In this document: positions 28,932-40,602 of the stretch, piece after piece
How positions within the stretch are numbered: position 1 is the first letter of the stretch
Layout: every line of letters begins with the position of its first letter
Origin: Flavipsychrobacter stenotrophus
GTDB taxonomy: Bacteria; Bacteroidota; Bacteroidia; Chitinophagales; Chitinophagaceae
Direction: 5' to 3'
Length of the DNA stretch: 49,115 nucleotides
Assembly (NCBI GenBank): GCA_945902755.1
Contig: CAMDNC010000003.1
Location: 1-49,115, forward strand
Translations under genes and position numbers: made by a program
Notes under the pieces: model-generated
What the model was told of the DNA's origin: nothing
Databases searched by the model: none
The model's input: the letters and a program-made list of their open reading frames with translations, nothing else

Positions 28932-31202
28932 ATGGCATTTGATATCAATCTGATCCGGAAAGTTTACGAACAACTACCCGGCAAAGTAGCCGCCGCCCGC
29001 ACACTTTTGGGTCGCCCGCTTACATTCGCAGAAAAAGTACTTTATTCGCATGCTTACGAAGCACCTTCAGTAACTTTTGCGCGTGGTAAAGACTATGTAA
29101 ATTTTGCTCCTGACCGTGTAGCTATGCAAGATGCAACTGCACAAATGGCCTTATTGCAATTTAGCACATGTGGTCGTAGTCAGGTAGCTGTGCCTAGCAC
29201 AGTGCATTGCGATCACTTGATACAGGCAAAAGTAGGTGCTGTAGAAGATTTGGCTACTGCTGTAGATGTAAATAAAGAAGTATACGATTTCCTTGCATCA
29301 ATATCTGATAAATATGGAATAGGTTTCTGGCGTGCAGGTGCAGGCATTATACATCAAGTCGTGTTAGAAAACTACGCTTTCCCAGGGGGAATGATGATAG
29401 GAACGGACAGCCATACACCTAACGCAGGTGGTCTAGGTATGATAGCAATAGGAGTGGGTGGAGCAGATGCTGTAGATGTTATGGCAGGACTGGCATGGGA
29501 ATTGAAAATGCCTAAACTGATAGGCGTAAAGCTAACCGGTAAAATGAACGGATGGACATCTGCTAAGGACATAATACTAAAAGTGGCTGGCATTCTCACC
29601 GTCAAGGGTGGCACTGGCGCAATAGTAGAATACTTTGGTGAAGGTGCAGAGTCACTGAGTTGTACTGGCAAAGCGACTATTTGCAATATGGGTGCCGAGA
29701 TAGGTGCTACATGCTCAATGTTTGCTTACGACGAAAAAATGGCTGACTACCTTCGTGGTACCAGCCGTGCCGATGTGGCTGAGCTGGCAAATGGTGTAGC
29801 TTCTGAGTTACGTGCTGATAATGAAGTACTTGACAACCCTGCTGCATACTACGATCAGCTCATAGAAATTAACCTAGACGAACTGGAACCTTATGTAAAT
29901 GGTCCATTCACTCCAGACTTAGCTACTCCTATCAGCGAAATGGCTGCTGCCGTAAAAGAACATGGCTGGCCTGACCAAGTAGAAGTAGCTCTTATTGGCT
30001 CTTGCACCAACTCTTCTTACGAAGATATTTCTCGCTCGGCCTTTATAGCAAACGATGCTATGAGTAAAGGTCTGAAAGCGAAAAGTGAATTCACCATTAC
30101 TCCGGGTTCTGAGATGGTACGTTTCACTATCGAGAGAGATGGTTTCTTGAGAACTTTCGACAAAATGGGTGGCGTGGTGTTAGCAAACGCTTGTGGACCA
30201 TGTATAGGTCAGTGGGCGCGTCACGTGAGCGATCCAGCTAAGAAAAACACCATTGTTACCTCCTTCAACCGCAACTTTGCTAAACGTAATGACGGACTTT
30301 CTTCTACGCATGCCTTCGTAGCATCGCCCGAAATAGTTACTGCATTTGCTATTGCTGGAAGTTTGTCTTTCAACCCACTAAAGGATAAATTGACCAATGA
30401 AGCTGGTGAAGAAGTAATGCTTGATGAACCTCAAGGTTATGAAATGCCCCCAGCAGGGTTTGATGTAGAAGATGCCGGTTATGTAGCACCTGCGGAAGAT
30501 GGCTCGAGCGTACAAGTAAAAGTAAGCCCAACCAGCGATCGTCTGCAATTGTTGGCTCCATTCTCTGCTTGGGATGGCAAAGACTACTCTGGCCTCAAAC
30601 TACTCATCAAAGCTTTTGGCAAGTGTACTACCGACCATATATCTATGGCAGGTCCTTGGTTGAAATATCGTGGCCACTTAGACAACATATCTAACAACAT
30701 GCTAATAGGCGCAGTTAATGCCTTCAACATGGATACCAATAAAGTAAAAAACCAACTTACTGGCGAATATGGTGAAGTACCACAAGTACAACGCTCTTAT
30801 AAAGCGGCTGGACTAGGAAGCATAGTAGTAGGAGACGAAAACTACGGCGAAGGTAGCAGCCGTGAGCACGCAGCTATGGAGCCACGCCACCTAGGTGTTA
30901 ACGTAATATTGGTAAAGAGCTTTGCACGTATACACGAAACCAACCTTAAAAAACAAGGTATGTTGGCGATAACATTTGCTGACAAAAGCGATTATGATAA
31001 AATACAGGAAAATGACACTGTTGATGTAATAGGTCTTACCACCTTTGCTCCAGGTGTGCAACTAACTGTAGTATTCAACCATGAAGATGGTAGCAAAGAT
31101 GAAATAAAAGTGAACCATACATACAATCAACAACAAATAGAGTGGTTTATTGCTGGTGGAGCATTGAATGTTATAAGAGCGGAATTCGCAGCTAAAAATT
31201 AA
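28932..31202 (+). CDS. Aconitate hydratase
   Basis: 756 aa; [85 protein letters not shown]. Confidence 0.97.
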   Translation: MAFDINLIRKVYEQLPGKVAAARTLLGRPLTFAEKVLYSHAYEAPSVTFARGKDYVNFAPDRVAMQDATAQMALLQFSTCGRSQVAVPSTVHCDHLIQAKVGAVEDLATAVDVNKEVYDFLASISDKYGIGFWRAGAGIIHQVVLENYAFPGGMMIGTDSHTPNAGGLGMIAIGVGGADAVDVMAGLAWELKMPKLIGVKLTGKMNGWTSAKDIILKVAGILTVKGGTGAIVEYFGEGAESLSCTGKATICNMGAEIGATCSMFAYDEKMADYLRGTSRADVAELANGVASELRADNEVLDNPAAYYDQLIEINLDELEPYVNGPFTPDLATPISEMAAAVKEHGWPDQVEVALIGSCTNSSYEDISRSAFIANDAMSKGLKAKSEFTITPGSEMVRFTIERDGFLRTFDKMGGVVLANACGPCIGQWARHVSDPAKKNTIVTSFNRNFAKRNDGLSSTHAFVASPEIVTAFAIAGSLSFNPLKDKLTNEAGEEVMLDEPQGYEMPPAGFDVEDAGYVAPAEDGSSVQVKVSPTSDRLQLLAPFSAWDGKDYSGLKLLIKAFGKCTTDHISMAGPWLKYRGHLDNISNNMLIGAVNAFNMDTNKVKNQLTGEYGEVPQVQRSYKAAGLGSIVVGDENYGEGSSREHAAMEPRHLGVNVILVKSFARIHETNLKKQGMLAITFADKSDYDKIQENDTVDVIGLTTFAPGVQLTVVFNHEDGSKDEIKVNHTYNQQQIEWFIAGGALNVIRAEFAAKN

Positions 31203-31220
31203 TACAGTTTTTTGTTCAAT

Positions 31221-31262
31221 AAAGTGGGCTGTCTCAAAACAAGAGACAGCCCACTTTTATTT
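31221..31262. terminator. Bidirectional rho-independent terminator
   Basis: AAAGTGGGCTGTCTC-AAAACAA-GAGACAGCCCACTTTTATTTTT. Confidence 0.9.
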
Positions 31263-31300
31263 TTAACGTGAGTATTATTTTGTAAATGTATAGTAATGAC

Positions 31301-31675
31301 CTATTCCACTACGTTGATGTGGTAAGCAGTATCGGGCGTAGAGGTAAAAGCCAAACACATAGCACAATTCTGTCCAGAACTATTGGGAGCAATTAGACGA
31401 AATACTATATTGGATGATGTGTCTCTTTTGCCCCAAGTGCAAGGGTTTGCCACCTTAAATACCCTATCGTACACCTTACCACTATCCATTGGGTCATTCC
31501 ACCCAAACTGGCCAAAAGTGACACTTTCATTGGTAAACTGAACCATTATGTTACCACAAACGTCTTTGACGACTTTGCCTGCGTACACACGCTCTGGAGC
31601 CTCTACCCCATTTCTGCTGCAAGCACATAACTGAAGCATAACTAAACCGAAAATACCAAAAACCAAGAATCTCAT
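31301..31675 (-). CDS. Hypothetical lipoprotein
   Basis: MRFLVFGIFGLVMLQLCACSRNG lipobox. Confidence 0.7.
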   Translation of the reverse strand: MRFLVFGIFGLVMLQLCACSRNGVEAPERVYAGKVVKDVCGNIMVQFTNESVTFGQFGWNDPMDSGKVYDRVFKVANPCTWGKRDTSSNIVFRLIAPNSSGQNCAMCLAFTSTPDTAYHINVVE

Positions 31676-31827
31676 ATTGGGGGATTATTTCAAAAATATT
31701 TTGTTACAAGAATTGTACCAGAAAAACGAGTTCTTCTAATTTTAATTTTCAGAAAACATGAAATATAATTACAGATAAGCGTTAAGTTTGTTTTCGTAAA
31801 CAAATCAAACTCGAAGACCATATAGAT

Positions 31828-34800
31828 ATGAGGTATAATTTTTTCACAATAGCTATTGCTTTGTTACTGTTGATAGTTTTGCCAGCAAGCGCCCAAAAAT
31901 CGGGGCAGAGAAGTATTGACTCTTTGCTTAAAGTACTTTCGCATAGCAAAGAAGATACCAACAAGGGCAATATATATCATTATTTATCTAACGCATATTT
32001 CGGATCTAATAACGAAAAGGGAGCAACTTTTGCTCAGCAAGGTGCAGATCTTGCGATAAGACTGGGTTGGAAACAAGGTATCACAAAGCTTTGCAACACT
32101 ATGGGAAACTATAGTAGCATTAGACGTGACAATCCAAAAGCTATAGAATATTACCTTAAAAGCCTCAAAGCTGCTGAAGAAACAAATGACAAAAGGAATC
32201 AGATTGTAGCTCTAAAGAACATTGCCAATGTATATTCTTATAAAATTCGTGACTACCAAAAAGCGATAGACTACTACCAACGTTGCCTAAAGACAACTGA
32301 AGAGCTTGGCGACTTAAGAGAAATGGCCGATATATACGCAGAAATGGGCAGTGTATATCATGTACGCCGCGATTATGCCAAAGCTGTAGAACAATATAAA
32401 ATGGCTATGGGTAAAGGTGAATCATCGGGTGACAAAAAAATAGTGGGTGAGAATCTTGCAAATATTAGTGCAGTATACAATAGTCAGGCTAACTATCCCC
32501 AAGCTTTGGAATATGCACTACAATCGCAAAAATTTTATGAAGCTGCTAATGATAAAAAAGGCATTGCAAATGCATTACTGAAGACAGGATTAATATATAA
32601 CAATCAAAAAGACTATCAGAAAGCTTTGGATAATTTCTTAAAATCCCTGAAACTATCAGAAGAAAGCAATAAGAAAGACCTGATAACCGAAAACCTACAA
32701 AATGCTGCTGATGCATGTATAAGTATGGGAGATTACCCTAAAGCTATGCAATACTCATTAAGAGCATTACAAATAGCAGAAAATACTGGTGACAAATCTG
32801 CCATAGGTACAAATCTTGCCTATATCGGCAAATGTTATTATGAAATAGCAGAAAACAAATCTAAAGTACAGGTTCCGGATTCACTCACTGCGCTCAGTGT
32901 AGCTGTCCGACTACAGCGTTCATTCTATTACCTTGACAAAGCGGTAGATATCCTGAAAGAAACTGGCGACTACACACAACTGGAAGAATCTTACGAGGTA
33001 TTGTCTAAAGTACAATACCTACAGGGAGACAAAGAAGGTTCTAGGGAGAGTTTCAAACAACATAATGCATACCTAGAAAGTATGTACAATCAGGACAAGA
33101 GCAATGAGATAGCCCGAAAAGACATGCAATATGTGTTTAATAAAAAACAGGAAACACTAAAGCAAGAAAGCCAACAAAAAGAAGTGGCCATGCAAAAGGA
33201 AATGGAGATGAACGCACTGCGACATGAATATGAAATGAAGCAAGCTGCTGCAACCTCTGAAAAAGAAAGAGAGCAGCTAAGACTAGAAGAAGAACTGAAA
33301 CAAAGGCAAATAACAATGGAGTATGAGCAGAAACAAGCAGGATTAGAAGCTAAAGCAGCCATTGCGAAAGCTGAGCTTGAAAAAACAAATGCTCTGAATG
33401 AAATACAGATGAAACAAGCCAAAAAAGAAAGAGTCTTTTACATGGCTGGTTTACTGATGCTAGGAGTAATGTCAATAGTATGGTTCAACCGATTCACTCT
33501 AATGAAGAAAAACAAACTGCTACTTGAAGAGAAAAATAAACAAATAGCAGCTGAAAAAGAAACTGCAGACTTAATGAGAGAACGAGCGGAAAGCTCGGAA
33601 AAATTCAAACAACTTTTCTTGGCTAATATGAGTCATGAAATACGTACGCCCATGAATGCCGTAAGTGGCATGACTGAAATATTGATGCAAAAATCGCCTA
33701 GGCCTGACCAGCAAAGTTATTTACAAGCAATAAGTAAGTCGGCAGATGTGTTGCTTCATATCATTAACGACATACTTGACCTTTCCAAAATAGAGGCTGG
33801 GAAGATGGAATTGGAAAAAATTGACTTTTCATTGTCCGATACACTAAACCAAGTAAAAGATACGCTCACCCATAAAGCAGATGAAAAAGGACTACAAATC
33901 AATTTAAACATTCATGGCGATGTTACTGATGTCGTTGTTGGAGATCCATTCAGGCTAAATCAGGTACTAATAAATTTGGGAGGTAATGCTATCAAATTTA
34001 CAGAAAGAGGCGGCGTACATCTTGAGCTACATGCGGAAAAAACTGAAGATGATTTTGTCTGGATTAAATTTTCAATCATCGACACTGGCATTGGAATTCC
34101 CAAAGATAAAATTGGTAATCTATTTGGAAATTTCTCACAAGTAAACAGTTCAGACACACGTAAGTACGGAGGTACAGGTCTTGGATTATCTATCTCGAAA
34201 CAATTAGTAGAACTGCATGGTGGAACTATATCGGTGGATAGCACCCTAGGCAGTGGCACTACTTTCTACTTTACTATCAAGTACCCCAAAGGTTCACCAG
34301 AATTATTGGAAAAACGTCTGCAACAAGAGAAAAAAGCTGATGGAAGTGTACTAAATGGTTTAAAAGTGCTAGTAGTGGACGACAATGAATATAACAGAAT
34401 AGTGGTAAATGAAACACTGGAACTAAAAGCTGACCTAGAGATAGACAATGCGGTAAATGGACAGGAAGCGGTAGATGCGGTGCGCAAAAAACAATATGAC
34501 GTGATACTTATGGATGTACAAATGCCGGTAATGAACGGACTAGATGCTACCAAAGCAATACGTTTACTAAACTCCAAGCACAAAGATGTCCCAATTATTG
34601 CCCTCACCGCCAGCACACTAAGGGTAGATATTGATAAATGCCTAGAAAGTGGAATGAACTCCTATGTACCAAAACCGTTTAAGGCTTGGCAACTAATAAA
34701 CACAATGGCAGACGTAACTGGAAGAAAAAAAGGGGTGGAATACAAAGGCTCAGGAAAAAAACCAAAGCAACAAATAATGAATGACAGCAATTATATACCG

Positions 34801-35160
34801 CCTATGGCTCCCATTCCGGTTTCAGACCCGAATTCAGTGACAGATCCTCTGTACCTTCATAAGTTTTGTGAGGGTGATGAAAAAAGAATAAAAAAATACA
34901 TCACTATGTATCTTAAAGGTGTAAATCCTTTCTTGATAAAACTGCAAGAAGCAATAGACGCCAAGGATACAAAAGAAATTGCACTACGTATACACGCTTT
35001 CAAACCAAACTGGCTAATAATGGGAATGAAATCAACTGGTGAACTTGGTACTCAGCTAGAACATCAATGTGCTGAAAATGATGAGAATTTGTACAAAAAC
35101 ATCGAAGAACTCATAGCTCGCACCAAACAATCTGTAACTGAACTTGAAGGAAGGGTTTAA
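31828..35160 (+). CDS. TPR-containing hybrid sensor histidine kinase with receiver and HPt-like domains
   Basis: Signal peptide; TPRs (AIEYYLKSLKAAEETNDKRNQIVALKNIANVY); TM; FLANMSHEIRTPMNAVSGM (HisKA); DTGIGIPKDKIGNLFGNFSQVNSSDTRKYGGTGLGLSI (HATPase); VLVVDDNEYNRIVV...VILMDVQMPVMNG (REC); C-terminal HAFKPN (HPt-like). Confidence 0.93.
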   Translation: MRYNFFTIAIALLLLIVLPASAQKSGQRSIDSLLKVLSHSKEDTNKGNIYHYLSNAYFGSNNEKGATFAQQGADLAIRLGWKQGITKLCNTMGNYSSIRRDNPKAIEYYLKSLKAAEETNDKRNQIVALKNIANVYSYKIRDYQKAIDYYQRCLKTTEELGDLREMADIYAEMGSVYHVRRDYAKAVEQYKMAMGKGESSGDKKIVGENLANISAVYNSQANYPQALEYALQSQKFYEAANDKKGIANALLKTGLIYNNQKDYQKALDNFLKSLKLSEESNKKDLITENLQNAADACISMGDYPKAMQYSLRALQIAENTGDKSAIGTNLAYIGKCYYEIAENKSKVQVPDSLTALSVAVRLQRSFYYLDKAVDILKETGDYTQLEESYEVLSKVQYLQGDKEGSRESFKQHNAYLESMYNQDKSNEIARKDMQYVFNKKQETLKQESQQKEVAMQKEMEMNALRHEYEMKQAAATSEKEREQLRLEEELKQRQITMEYEQKQAGLEAKAAIAKAELEKTNALNEIQMKQAKKERVFYMAGLLMLGVMSIVWFNRFTLMKKNKLLLEEKNKQIAAEKETADLMRERAESSEKFKQLFLANMSHEIRTPMNAVSGMTEILMQKSPRPDQQSYLQAISKSADVLLHIINDILDLSKIEAGKMELEKIDFSLSDTLNQVKDTLTHKADEKGLQINLNIHGDVTDVVVGDPFRLNQVLINLGGNAIKFTERGGVHLELHAEKTEDDFVWIKFSIIDTGIGIPKDKIGNLFGNFSQVNSSDTRKYGGTGLGLSISKQLVELHGGTISVDSTLGSGTTFYFTIKYPKGSPELLEKRLQQEKKADGSVLNGLKVLVVDDNEYNRIVVNETLELKADLEIDNAVNGQEAVDAVRKKQYDVILMDVQMPVMNGLDATKAIRLLNSKHKDVPIIALTASTLRVDIDKCLESGMNSYVPKPFKAWQLINTMADVTGRKKGVEYKGSGKKPKQQIMNDSNYIPPMAPIPVSDPNSVTDPLYLHKFCEGDEKRIKKYITMYLKGVNPFLIKLQEAIDAKDTKEIALRIHAFKPNWLIMGMKSTGELGTQLEHQCAENDENLYKNIEELIARTKQSVTELEGRV

Positions 35161-35279
35161 TACACTGTTTAGAAAGTGGTGATTTTACCAACTTGTAAAT
35201 TATCAAATCATTACACTCTATCATTTTTTTGAAAACATCACTTATTGATCTAATTTCACTGCAAATAAAAAAACAAATA

Positions 35280-35747
35280 ATGGCAACACTACTTGGGCAA
35301 CAAGCACCTGATTTCACACTTCGCGACACAGAAAAAAACAAAGTTACACTCAGCGAACTTAAAGGTAAAAATATATTAATATTATTTTTCCCATTAGCTT
35401 TCACTAGCGTATGCACCAAAGAGCTTTGTATGACTCGTGACAACTTAACTATGTACAACGACCTTGAAACAACGGTATTGGGGATTTCTGTAGATTCTTT
35501 ATTCTCTTTGGGAAGATTCAAGGAAGATCAACAACTGAACTTTTCTTTACTTAGTGATTTCAACAAAACTGCATCTGCCGCATATGGTAGTTTGTATGAG
35601 CACTTCTTTAATGATATGGACGGAGTATCTAAACGCTCTGCTTTCGTTATAGACAAAGAAGGCATAGTACGTTATGAAGAAATACTAGAAAACGCAGGAG
35701 ACATACCAGACTTTAATGCAATAAACACTTGCTTGCAGTCATTATAA
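35280..35747 (+). CDS. Peroxiredoxin (AhpC/TSA-like)
   Basis: MATLLGQQAPDFTLRDTEKNKVTLSELKGKNILILFFPLAFTSVCTKELC. Confidence 0.92.
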   Translation: MATLLGQQAPDFTLRDTEKNKVTLSELKGKNILILFFPLAFTSVCTKELCMTRDNLTMYNDLETTVLGISVDSLFSLGRFKEDQQLNFSLLSDFNKTASAAYGSLYEHFFNDMDGVSKRSAFVIDKEGIVRYEEILENAGDIPDFNAINTCLQSL

Positions 35748-35788
35748 TGAAATTACAAATCGACCATAACGCCTAATTTCAGTTTCAA

Positions 35789-36796
35789 ATGAAAAGAATC
35801 TACGCATCACTAACTGCCCTACTCATTTCAGGAGTTGCTTTCGCCCAAACTTTTGACAACAATGGTATGGAAACATGGCGCACAGGCTCAACTGGCGCTT
35901 CACCTATAATTGCTATTCAGGCACCTACACAATGGTACGGTCTTGACTCTATGGTTGTAGCATTAGGTCAGTCATTTGGTGCTATAATAGGGGCAGGTTC
36001 TGATTGGCACTCACAGTTGTTTCAAGAAAATACTCTGAAGAATTCTGGTAGTTCTTCAGCTAAAATAATGACACTTAAACAAGATACTCTTGGTTACTTT
36101 TCTGGTTTACTGTCGAATGCGGCAGTTAATGTAGATGTCGCGGCATTAGCTCTAGGAGGCGACCCAATGAGTGCTGTGAGTTTTGAGGGTGGCACACCAG
36201 TTTCATTACGTGTTACTAGTGTTAGTGCTTGGGTGGCCTATTTTGCTGGCAAAGACGAAGTAACAGGTATGATGGGCGGACCAGATGAAGGTTTGCTTAC
36301 AGTACAGGCTATTGCTCTCATAGGTGGTGTAGATTCGGTTATTGGGACAGGTTCCGTTACGATACCTCCATCTGCAACATTTACACAAGTTACTGCCAAT
36401 CTTACTTACACTACTACTGGATTTGACATCAATAAGGTGCGCGTACTATTCGCAAGTAGCGGCGGTTCAGGAAGCCAACTTGACAGTAGCACATTATATG
36501 TAGATGATGTAACTATGGTAGGCGTACCTCAATCTGTAGATAACATTAACGGAACCAATGATTTGGTGAAAGTGTTCCCTACACCCGCTAAAAACACCAT
36601 TTACTTCAGCGGTCGTGTCAAAGAAACGTTGCACTGTGTGATATCATCCGTAAGTGGTCAAGCAGTAGCCAACATAGAAGTTGATGGCGACACAAGCACA
36701 GATGTGAATATGCTACCCGCTGGTTTATACTTATACACTGTAACCAATAATGACGGGTCAGCAGTACAACGAGGAAAAATGTGTATTGTCCACTAA
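35789..36796 (+). CDS. Secreted protein with T9SS type A-like sorting domain
   Basis: Signal peptide MKRIYASLTALLISGVAFAQ; C-terminal VKVFPTPAKNTIYFSG...LPAGLYLYTVTNNDGSAVQRGKMCIVH. Confidence 0.85.
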   Translation: MKRIYASLTALLISGVAFAQTFDNNGMETWRTGSTGASPIIAIQAPTQWYGLDSMVVALGQSFGAIIGAGSDWHSQLFQENTLKNSGSSSAKIMTLKQDTLGYFSGLLSNAAVNVDVAALALGGDPMSAVSFEGGTPVSLRVTSVSAWVAYFAGKDEVTGMMGGPDEGLLTVQAIALIGGVDSVIGTGSVTIPPSATFTQVTANLTYTTTGFDINKVRVLFASSGGSGSQLDSSTLYVDDVTMVGVPQSVDNINGTNDLVKVFPTPAKNTIYFSGRVKETLHCVISSVSGQAVANIEVDGDTSTDVNMLPAGLYLYTVTNNDGSAVQRGKMCIVH

Positions 36797-36856
36797 TTGC
36801 TTTGCAATTAAATTTATTTTTAATCTTTATTTCAGTTTAACAATAGCTTGTACTTA

Positions 36857-36903
36857 CCCGCATGTATTCCTTTTATAAAGAGATAATATATGCGGGGTTT
36901 TTT
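36857..36903 (+). terminator. Terminator downstream of 35789-36796 CDS
   Basis: CCCGCATGTAT...ATATATGCGGGGTTTTTTC. Confidence 0.8.
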
Positions 36904-36932
36904 CAGGATAAATATTATTTTTGCCCCCTGAT

Positions 36933-37685
36933 ATGCTTAATGGTAAAAAAATAGTGATCGTATTGCCTGCTTATAATGCAGCTCTGACCTTGGAACGTAC
37001 GTACAAAGAAATACCATTCGACATAGTCGACGATGTGGTTTTAGTAGACGACAATAGCCGCGATGATACAGTAGGCGAAGGTCGCAGACTAGGTATTAAA
37101 CATATTATAAAGCATGAAACTAACAAAGGCTATGGTGGCAACCAAAAAAGTTGTTATAGAAAAGCCTTGGAACTGGGTGCAGATATAGTAATAATGCTCC
37201 ACCCAGACTACCAATATACACCAAAGCTAATACACGCAATGTCTTCTATTATAGCAATGGACGTGTACCCGGTAGTATTAGCTTCACGCATACTTGGCAA
37301 AGGTGCATTGAGAGGTGGAATGCCCATGTACAAGTACATCTTTAATCGTTTCCTCACTTTGTTTGAGAATGTATTATTGGGGCAGAAACTGAGTGAATAC
37401 CACACGGGTTACAGGGCTTTTAGTGCAGATGTAATCCGGTCTATCAATTTCACACATAATAGCGATGACTTCGTTTTTGACAACGAGATGATATCGCAAA
37501 TCTTTATAAATGGTTATGAAATAGCTGAGGTTACTTGCCCTACAAAATATTTCGAAGAGGCATCAAGCATCAATTTTACCAGAAGTATGAAATACGGAAG
37601 AGGTGTGTTACGTGTTTCTATCACACATCGACTGCACAAATGGGGATTGATAAAAAGCAAATTATACCTCCCACCTACAGCGTAA
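36933..37685 (+). CDS. Glycosyltransferase family 2 (dolichyl-phosphate mannosyltransferase-like)
   Basis: KIVIVLPAYNAALTLERTYKEIPFDIVDDVVLVDDNSRDDTV...KHETNKGYGGNQKSCYRKALELGADIVIMLHPDYQY. Confidence 0.93.
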   Translation: MLNGKKIVIVLPAYNAALTLERTYKEIPFDIVDDVVLVDDNSRDDTVGEGRRLGIKHIIKHETNKGYGGNQKSCYRKALELGADIVIMLHPDYQYTPKLIHAMSSIIAMDVYPVVLASRILGKGALRGGMPMYKYIFNRFLTLFENVLLGQKLSEYHTGYRAFSADVIRSINFTHNSDDFVFDNEMISQIFINGYEIAEVTCPTKYFEEASSINFTRSMKYGRGVLRVSITHRLHKWGLIKSKLYLPPTA

Positions 37686-37690
37686 TATTT

Positions 37691-37737
37691 CACAACTCAG
37701 AAGGTCAGTTTTACGAACCTTTTGAGTTGTGAAAAAA
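37691..37737 (+). terminator. Terminator downstream of GT2 gene
   Basis: CACAACTCAGAAGGT...ACCTTTTGAGTTGTG stem; A-tract/T-tract suits the convergent minus gene as well. Confidence 0.6.
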
Positions 37738-37745
37738 ACTACCAC

Positions 37746-38258
37746 TTAGTACGTACTAATTGTTACAACATCTGGTACTATCATGCTTGGACTATACATT
37801 GAGTTGGCCTCTCTCAACATTCCTTCCGCATCTGTTCTGCTACGGTAATCTCCTACTTTCACTCTAAAATTAGGAGATATGTAAGATAAATAGGTATGGA
37901 CACCAGGGAACCGCCTCATAAACTCGGCCTTTACTTGCACCGCCTTGTCACGGCTAGAACCATTATATATCTGAACCCTAAAACCAGGTCCATTGTATAT
38001 CATCTTCAAATCATGATGTATGAGACCCGATGCTCCAACCGAAATATTATTGATAGTAGGTTTTGGTGGTGGCTCTATTATTTTTGCTACAGGATCAGGG
38101 TGCGACAACCTCACGTAGCTGTGATTTTTTCGTAGCAAAACAGCTAATCTTGCGTCGCTATGTATAACGACGTCACCTTTATCTCCTACCTGACTATAAA
38201 TAGCAGAAGTAGGGAACATTGATACTACAATAAATCCAATGAAGTATAATCTATTCAT
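37746..38258 (-). CDS. Secreted SPOR-like domain protein
   Basis: Signal peptide; FRVQIYNGSSRDKAVQVKAEFMRRFPGVHTYLSYISPNFRVKVGDYRSRTDAEGMLRE. Confidence 0.75.
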   Translation of the reverse strand: MNRLYFIGFIVVSMFPTSAIYSQVGDKGDVVIHSDARLAVLLRKNHSYVRLSHPDPVAKIIEPPPKPTINNISVGASGLIHHDLKMIYNGPGFRVQIYNGSSRDKAVQVKAEFMRRFPGVHTYLSYISPNFRVKVGDYRSRTDAEGMLREANSMYSPSMIVPDVVTISTY

Positions 38259-38354
38259 TCTACACCTGCTATGCAATTTGTTGCTGTCTATATCAATTGT
38301 TCTATTAATTATTATCCCAACTACTATGCGAAAAAGACACTAGCAAACAGACAA

Positions 38355-39047
38355 TTACTTTTCAATTAAAGGGTTATCTGATTCATATTCACTAAATTCC
38401 CTCATTATTTGCATACTATTTGATGTACCTATTCTGGTAGCTCCAGCATCTATAAGCTCCTTTGCAAAAGCAAAAGTACGTATGCCTCCAGAAGCCTTTA
38501 TACCAATAGTGTCTGGCAAATGATGTCTCATGATTTGTACAGCTTGTAGTGAAGCTCCAGCCTCTGAAAAACCAGTTGAAGTTTTCATAAACTGAATATC
38601 GTATTGCCTGTACAACTCACAACATGCAACTAGTTCAGTATTAGTGAGCAACCCACTTTCTACTATCAATTTCATCACTTTATTTGCATCTTTTGCTGGC
38701 TGCAAACAAATTTCAATTTCATTTTCTAAATGTTGCCAATCGCCACTTTTAAGCGCACATAGATCTATGACCATGTCTAGCTCGTCAGCACCCATAAAAA
38801 TAGCATCCCTTATTTCCTTTAGTTTCACATGGGTGGCATTATAACCCATAGGAAAACTTATTACCGTAGCCACTTTTACATTGGTATTACCTAATAATCG
38901 TTTTGCACCAGCTACATATTTAGGGGGCACACAAACTGCCATAAACCCAGAAGAAGATGCCTCTACACAGAGTTTATCAATATCTGATGCTGTTGTAGAT
39001 TGTTTGAGAGCTGTGTGATCTATGTAAGACGCTAGATTTATGGACAT
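38355..39047 (-). CDS. deoC: Deoxyribose-phosphate aldolase
   Basis: YIDHTALKQSTTASDIDKLCVEA; VATVISFPMGYNATHVK; ADELDMVIDL; FMKTSTGFSEAGASL; IKASGGIRTFAFAKELIDAGATRIGTS. Confidence 0.97.
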   Translation of the reverse strand: MSINLASYIDHTALKQSTTASDIDKLCVEASSSGFMAVCVPPKYVAGAKRLLGNTNVKVATVISFPMGYNATHVKLKEIRDAIFMGADELDMVIDLCALKSGDWQHLENEIEICLQPAKDANKVMKLIVESGLLTNTELVACCELYRQYDIQFMKTSTGFSEAGASLQAVQIMRHHLPDTIGIKASGGIRTFAFAKELIDAGATRIGTSNSMQIMREFSEYESDNPLIEK

Positions 39048-39199
39048 AAAGTGTATTTACTGAATCGAAAAGTAAATGTATACTATTAGCTAAAACTTAA
39101 AAAAACTTATTGCTGCCATTCCTAATGATTTAATTAAGAATAGCAACAATAAAAACAACTAACACATACCGATAAAATATTTAACTCGGAAGCTATTTG

Positions 39200-40483
39200 C
39201 TAACCTTCCATTACACCATTCTTTATGATTTCTTTTGCAAACTCACTTGTTTTAAGCAGAGTAGCATCTTTCATAAGGTTGTAAAAGTCTATTGTTACAC
39301 GTTTGCTGAGTATAGTAGCCGCCAGTGCATCTTCAATTAGTTTTGCAGCTTCATTCCAACCCATGTACTCTAGCATCATTACACCACTTAACAATAAAGA
39401 AGATGGGTTCATCGTATCTGTGTTGGCAAATCGTGGAGCAGTGCCATGTGTAGCCTCAAATACAGCGTGACCTGTAACATAATTTATGTTGGCACCAGGT
39501 GAAATTCCTATACCACCTACAGCTGCTGCAGCAGCATCTGATATATAATCACCGTTAAGATTCAGTGTTGCCACCACTGAATAGTCTTGTGGAGCTAATA
39601 ATATCTGTTGTAAAAAGTTGTCGGCAATTACGTCTTTGATGATGAGCTTACCCTGTGCCGTTTCGCTTTTCATTTTTGCATTTGCAGCTTCCTCACCTTG
39701 TGTTTTCCTTGCATTTTCCCACTGCCCCCAAGTGTATACCTTATCGCCAAACTCACGCTCTGCCAATTCGTAACCCCATATCTTAAAGCCCCCTTCGGTG
39801 AACTTCATTATGTTCCCTTTGTGTACAATAGTTACTGATGGCAATTTATTGTCTAGCGCATACTGTATTGCTGCTCTTATAAGTCGCTCAGAGCCATCTT
39901 TTGATACCGGTTTAATTCCAAACGCAGAAGATTCTGGAAATCTGATTTTCTTGCCAGCACCCAGTTCGTTTGTAAGAAAAGATAACAATTTAGCAGCCTC
40001 AGGGCTACCAGCACTGAATTCTATACCCGCATATATATCTTCCGTATTTTCTCTAAAGATAGTCATGTTGACATTTTCGGGATGTACCACTGGTGATGGC
40101 ACACCTTTGTACCACTTAATGGGACGCAAACACACAAAAAGATCTAATTCCTGACGCAATGCAACGTTAAGAGAACGTATACCACCGCCTATTGGAGTAG
40201 TAAGTGGGCCTTTTATAGAAATAAGGTATTCACGGGCTTTATCCAATGTTTCTATTGGCAGCCACTCCCCAGTTTTATTGAAAGCCTTTTCGCCTGCAAG
40301 TATTTCTAGCCATTCTATTTTGCGATTACCGCCATATGCATGAGCTATAGCCGCGTCTATTACTAGCTTGCTTGCCCCCCATACATCGGGTCCGATACCA
40401 TCACCTTCTATAAACGGAATAATAGGATTATCAGGTATATTCAGGCGCCCATCAGCCCCCATTGTTATCTTCTGCGTTGTCAT
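39200..40483 (-). CDS. icd: NADP-dependent isocitrate dehydrogenase
   Basis: [20 protein letters not shown]...[32 protein letters not shown]...[12 protein letters not shown]...[31 protein letters not shown]. Confidence 0.96.
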   Translation of the reverse strand: MTTQKITMGADGRLNIPDNPIIPFIEGDGIGPDVWGASKLVIDAAIAHAYGGNRKIEWLEILAGEKAFNKTGEWLPIETLDKAREYLISIKGPLTTPIGGGIRSLNVALRQELDLFVCLRPIKWYKGVPSPVVHPENVNMTIFRENTEDIYAGIEFSAGSPEAAKLLSFLTNELGAGKKIRFPESSAFGIKPVSKDGSERLIRAAIQYALDNKLPSVTIVHKGNIMKFTEGGFKIWGYELAEREFGDKVYTWGQWENARKTQGEEAANAKMKSETAQGKLIIKDVIADNFLQQILLAPQDYSVVATLNLNGDYISDAAAAAVGGIGISPGANINYVTGHAVFEATHGTAPRFANTDTMNPSSLLLSGVMMLEYMGWNEAAKLIEDALAATILSKRVTIDFYNLMKDATLLKTSEFAKEIIKNGVMEG

Positions 40484-40544
40484 TTGTGTTAGTTTTTTGA
40501 GATGTGCGAAGTTAACACTACATAGGAGTGAACCCAAACAAAAA

Positions 40545-40562
40545 GGCGAGAATAATCTCGCC
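40545..40562 (-). terminator. Terminator of bacilliredoxin gene
   Basis: GGCGAGA-TTAT-TCTCGCC-TTTTTG on the minus strand. Confidence 0.85.
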
Positions 40563-40602
40563 CTAAATCAAAAAATTACTGAACGTTATATCTAAGCACG
40601 GT

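Noticed and set aside
33090-33422. 110-aa minus-strand Ser/Cys-rich ORF
   Set aside because: Antisense of the Lys/Glu-rich coiled coil in the hybrid kinase; composition artefact.
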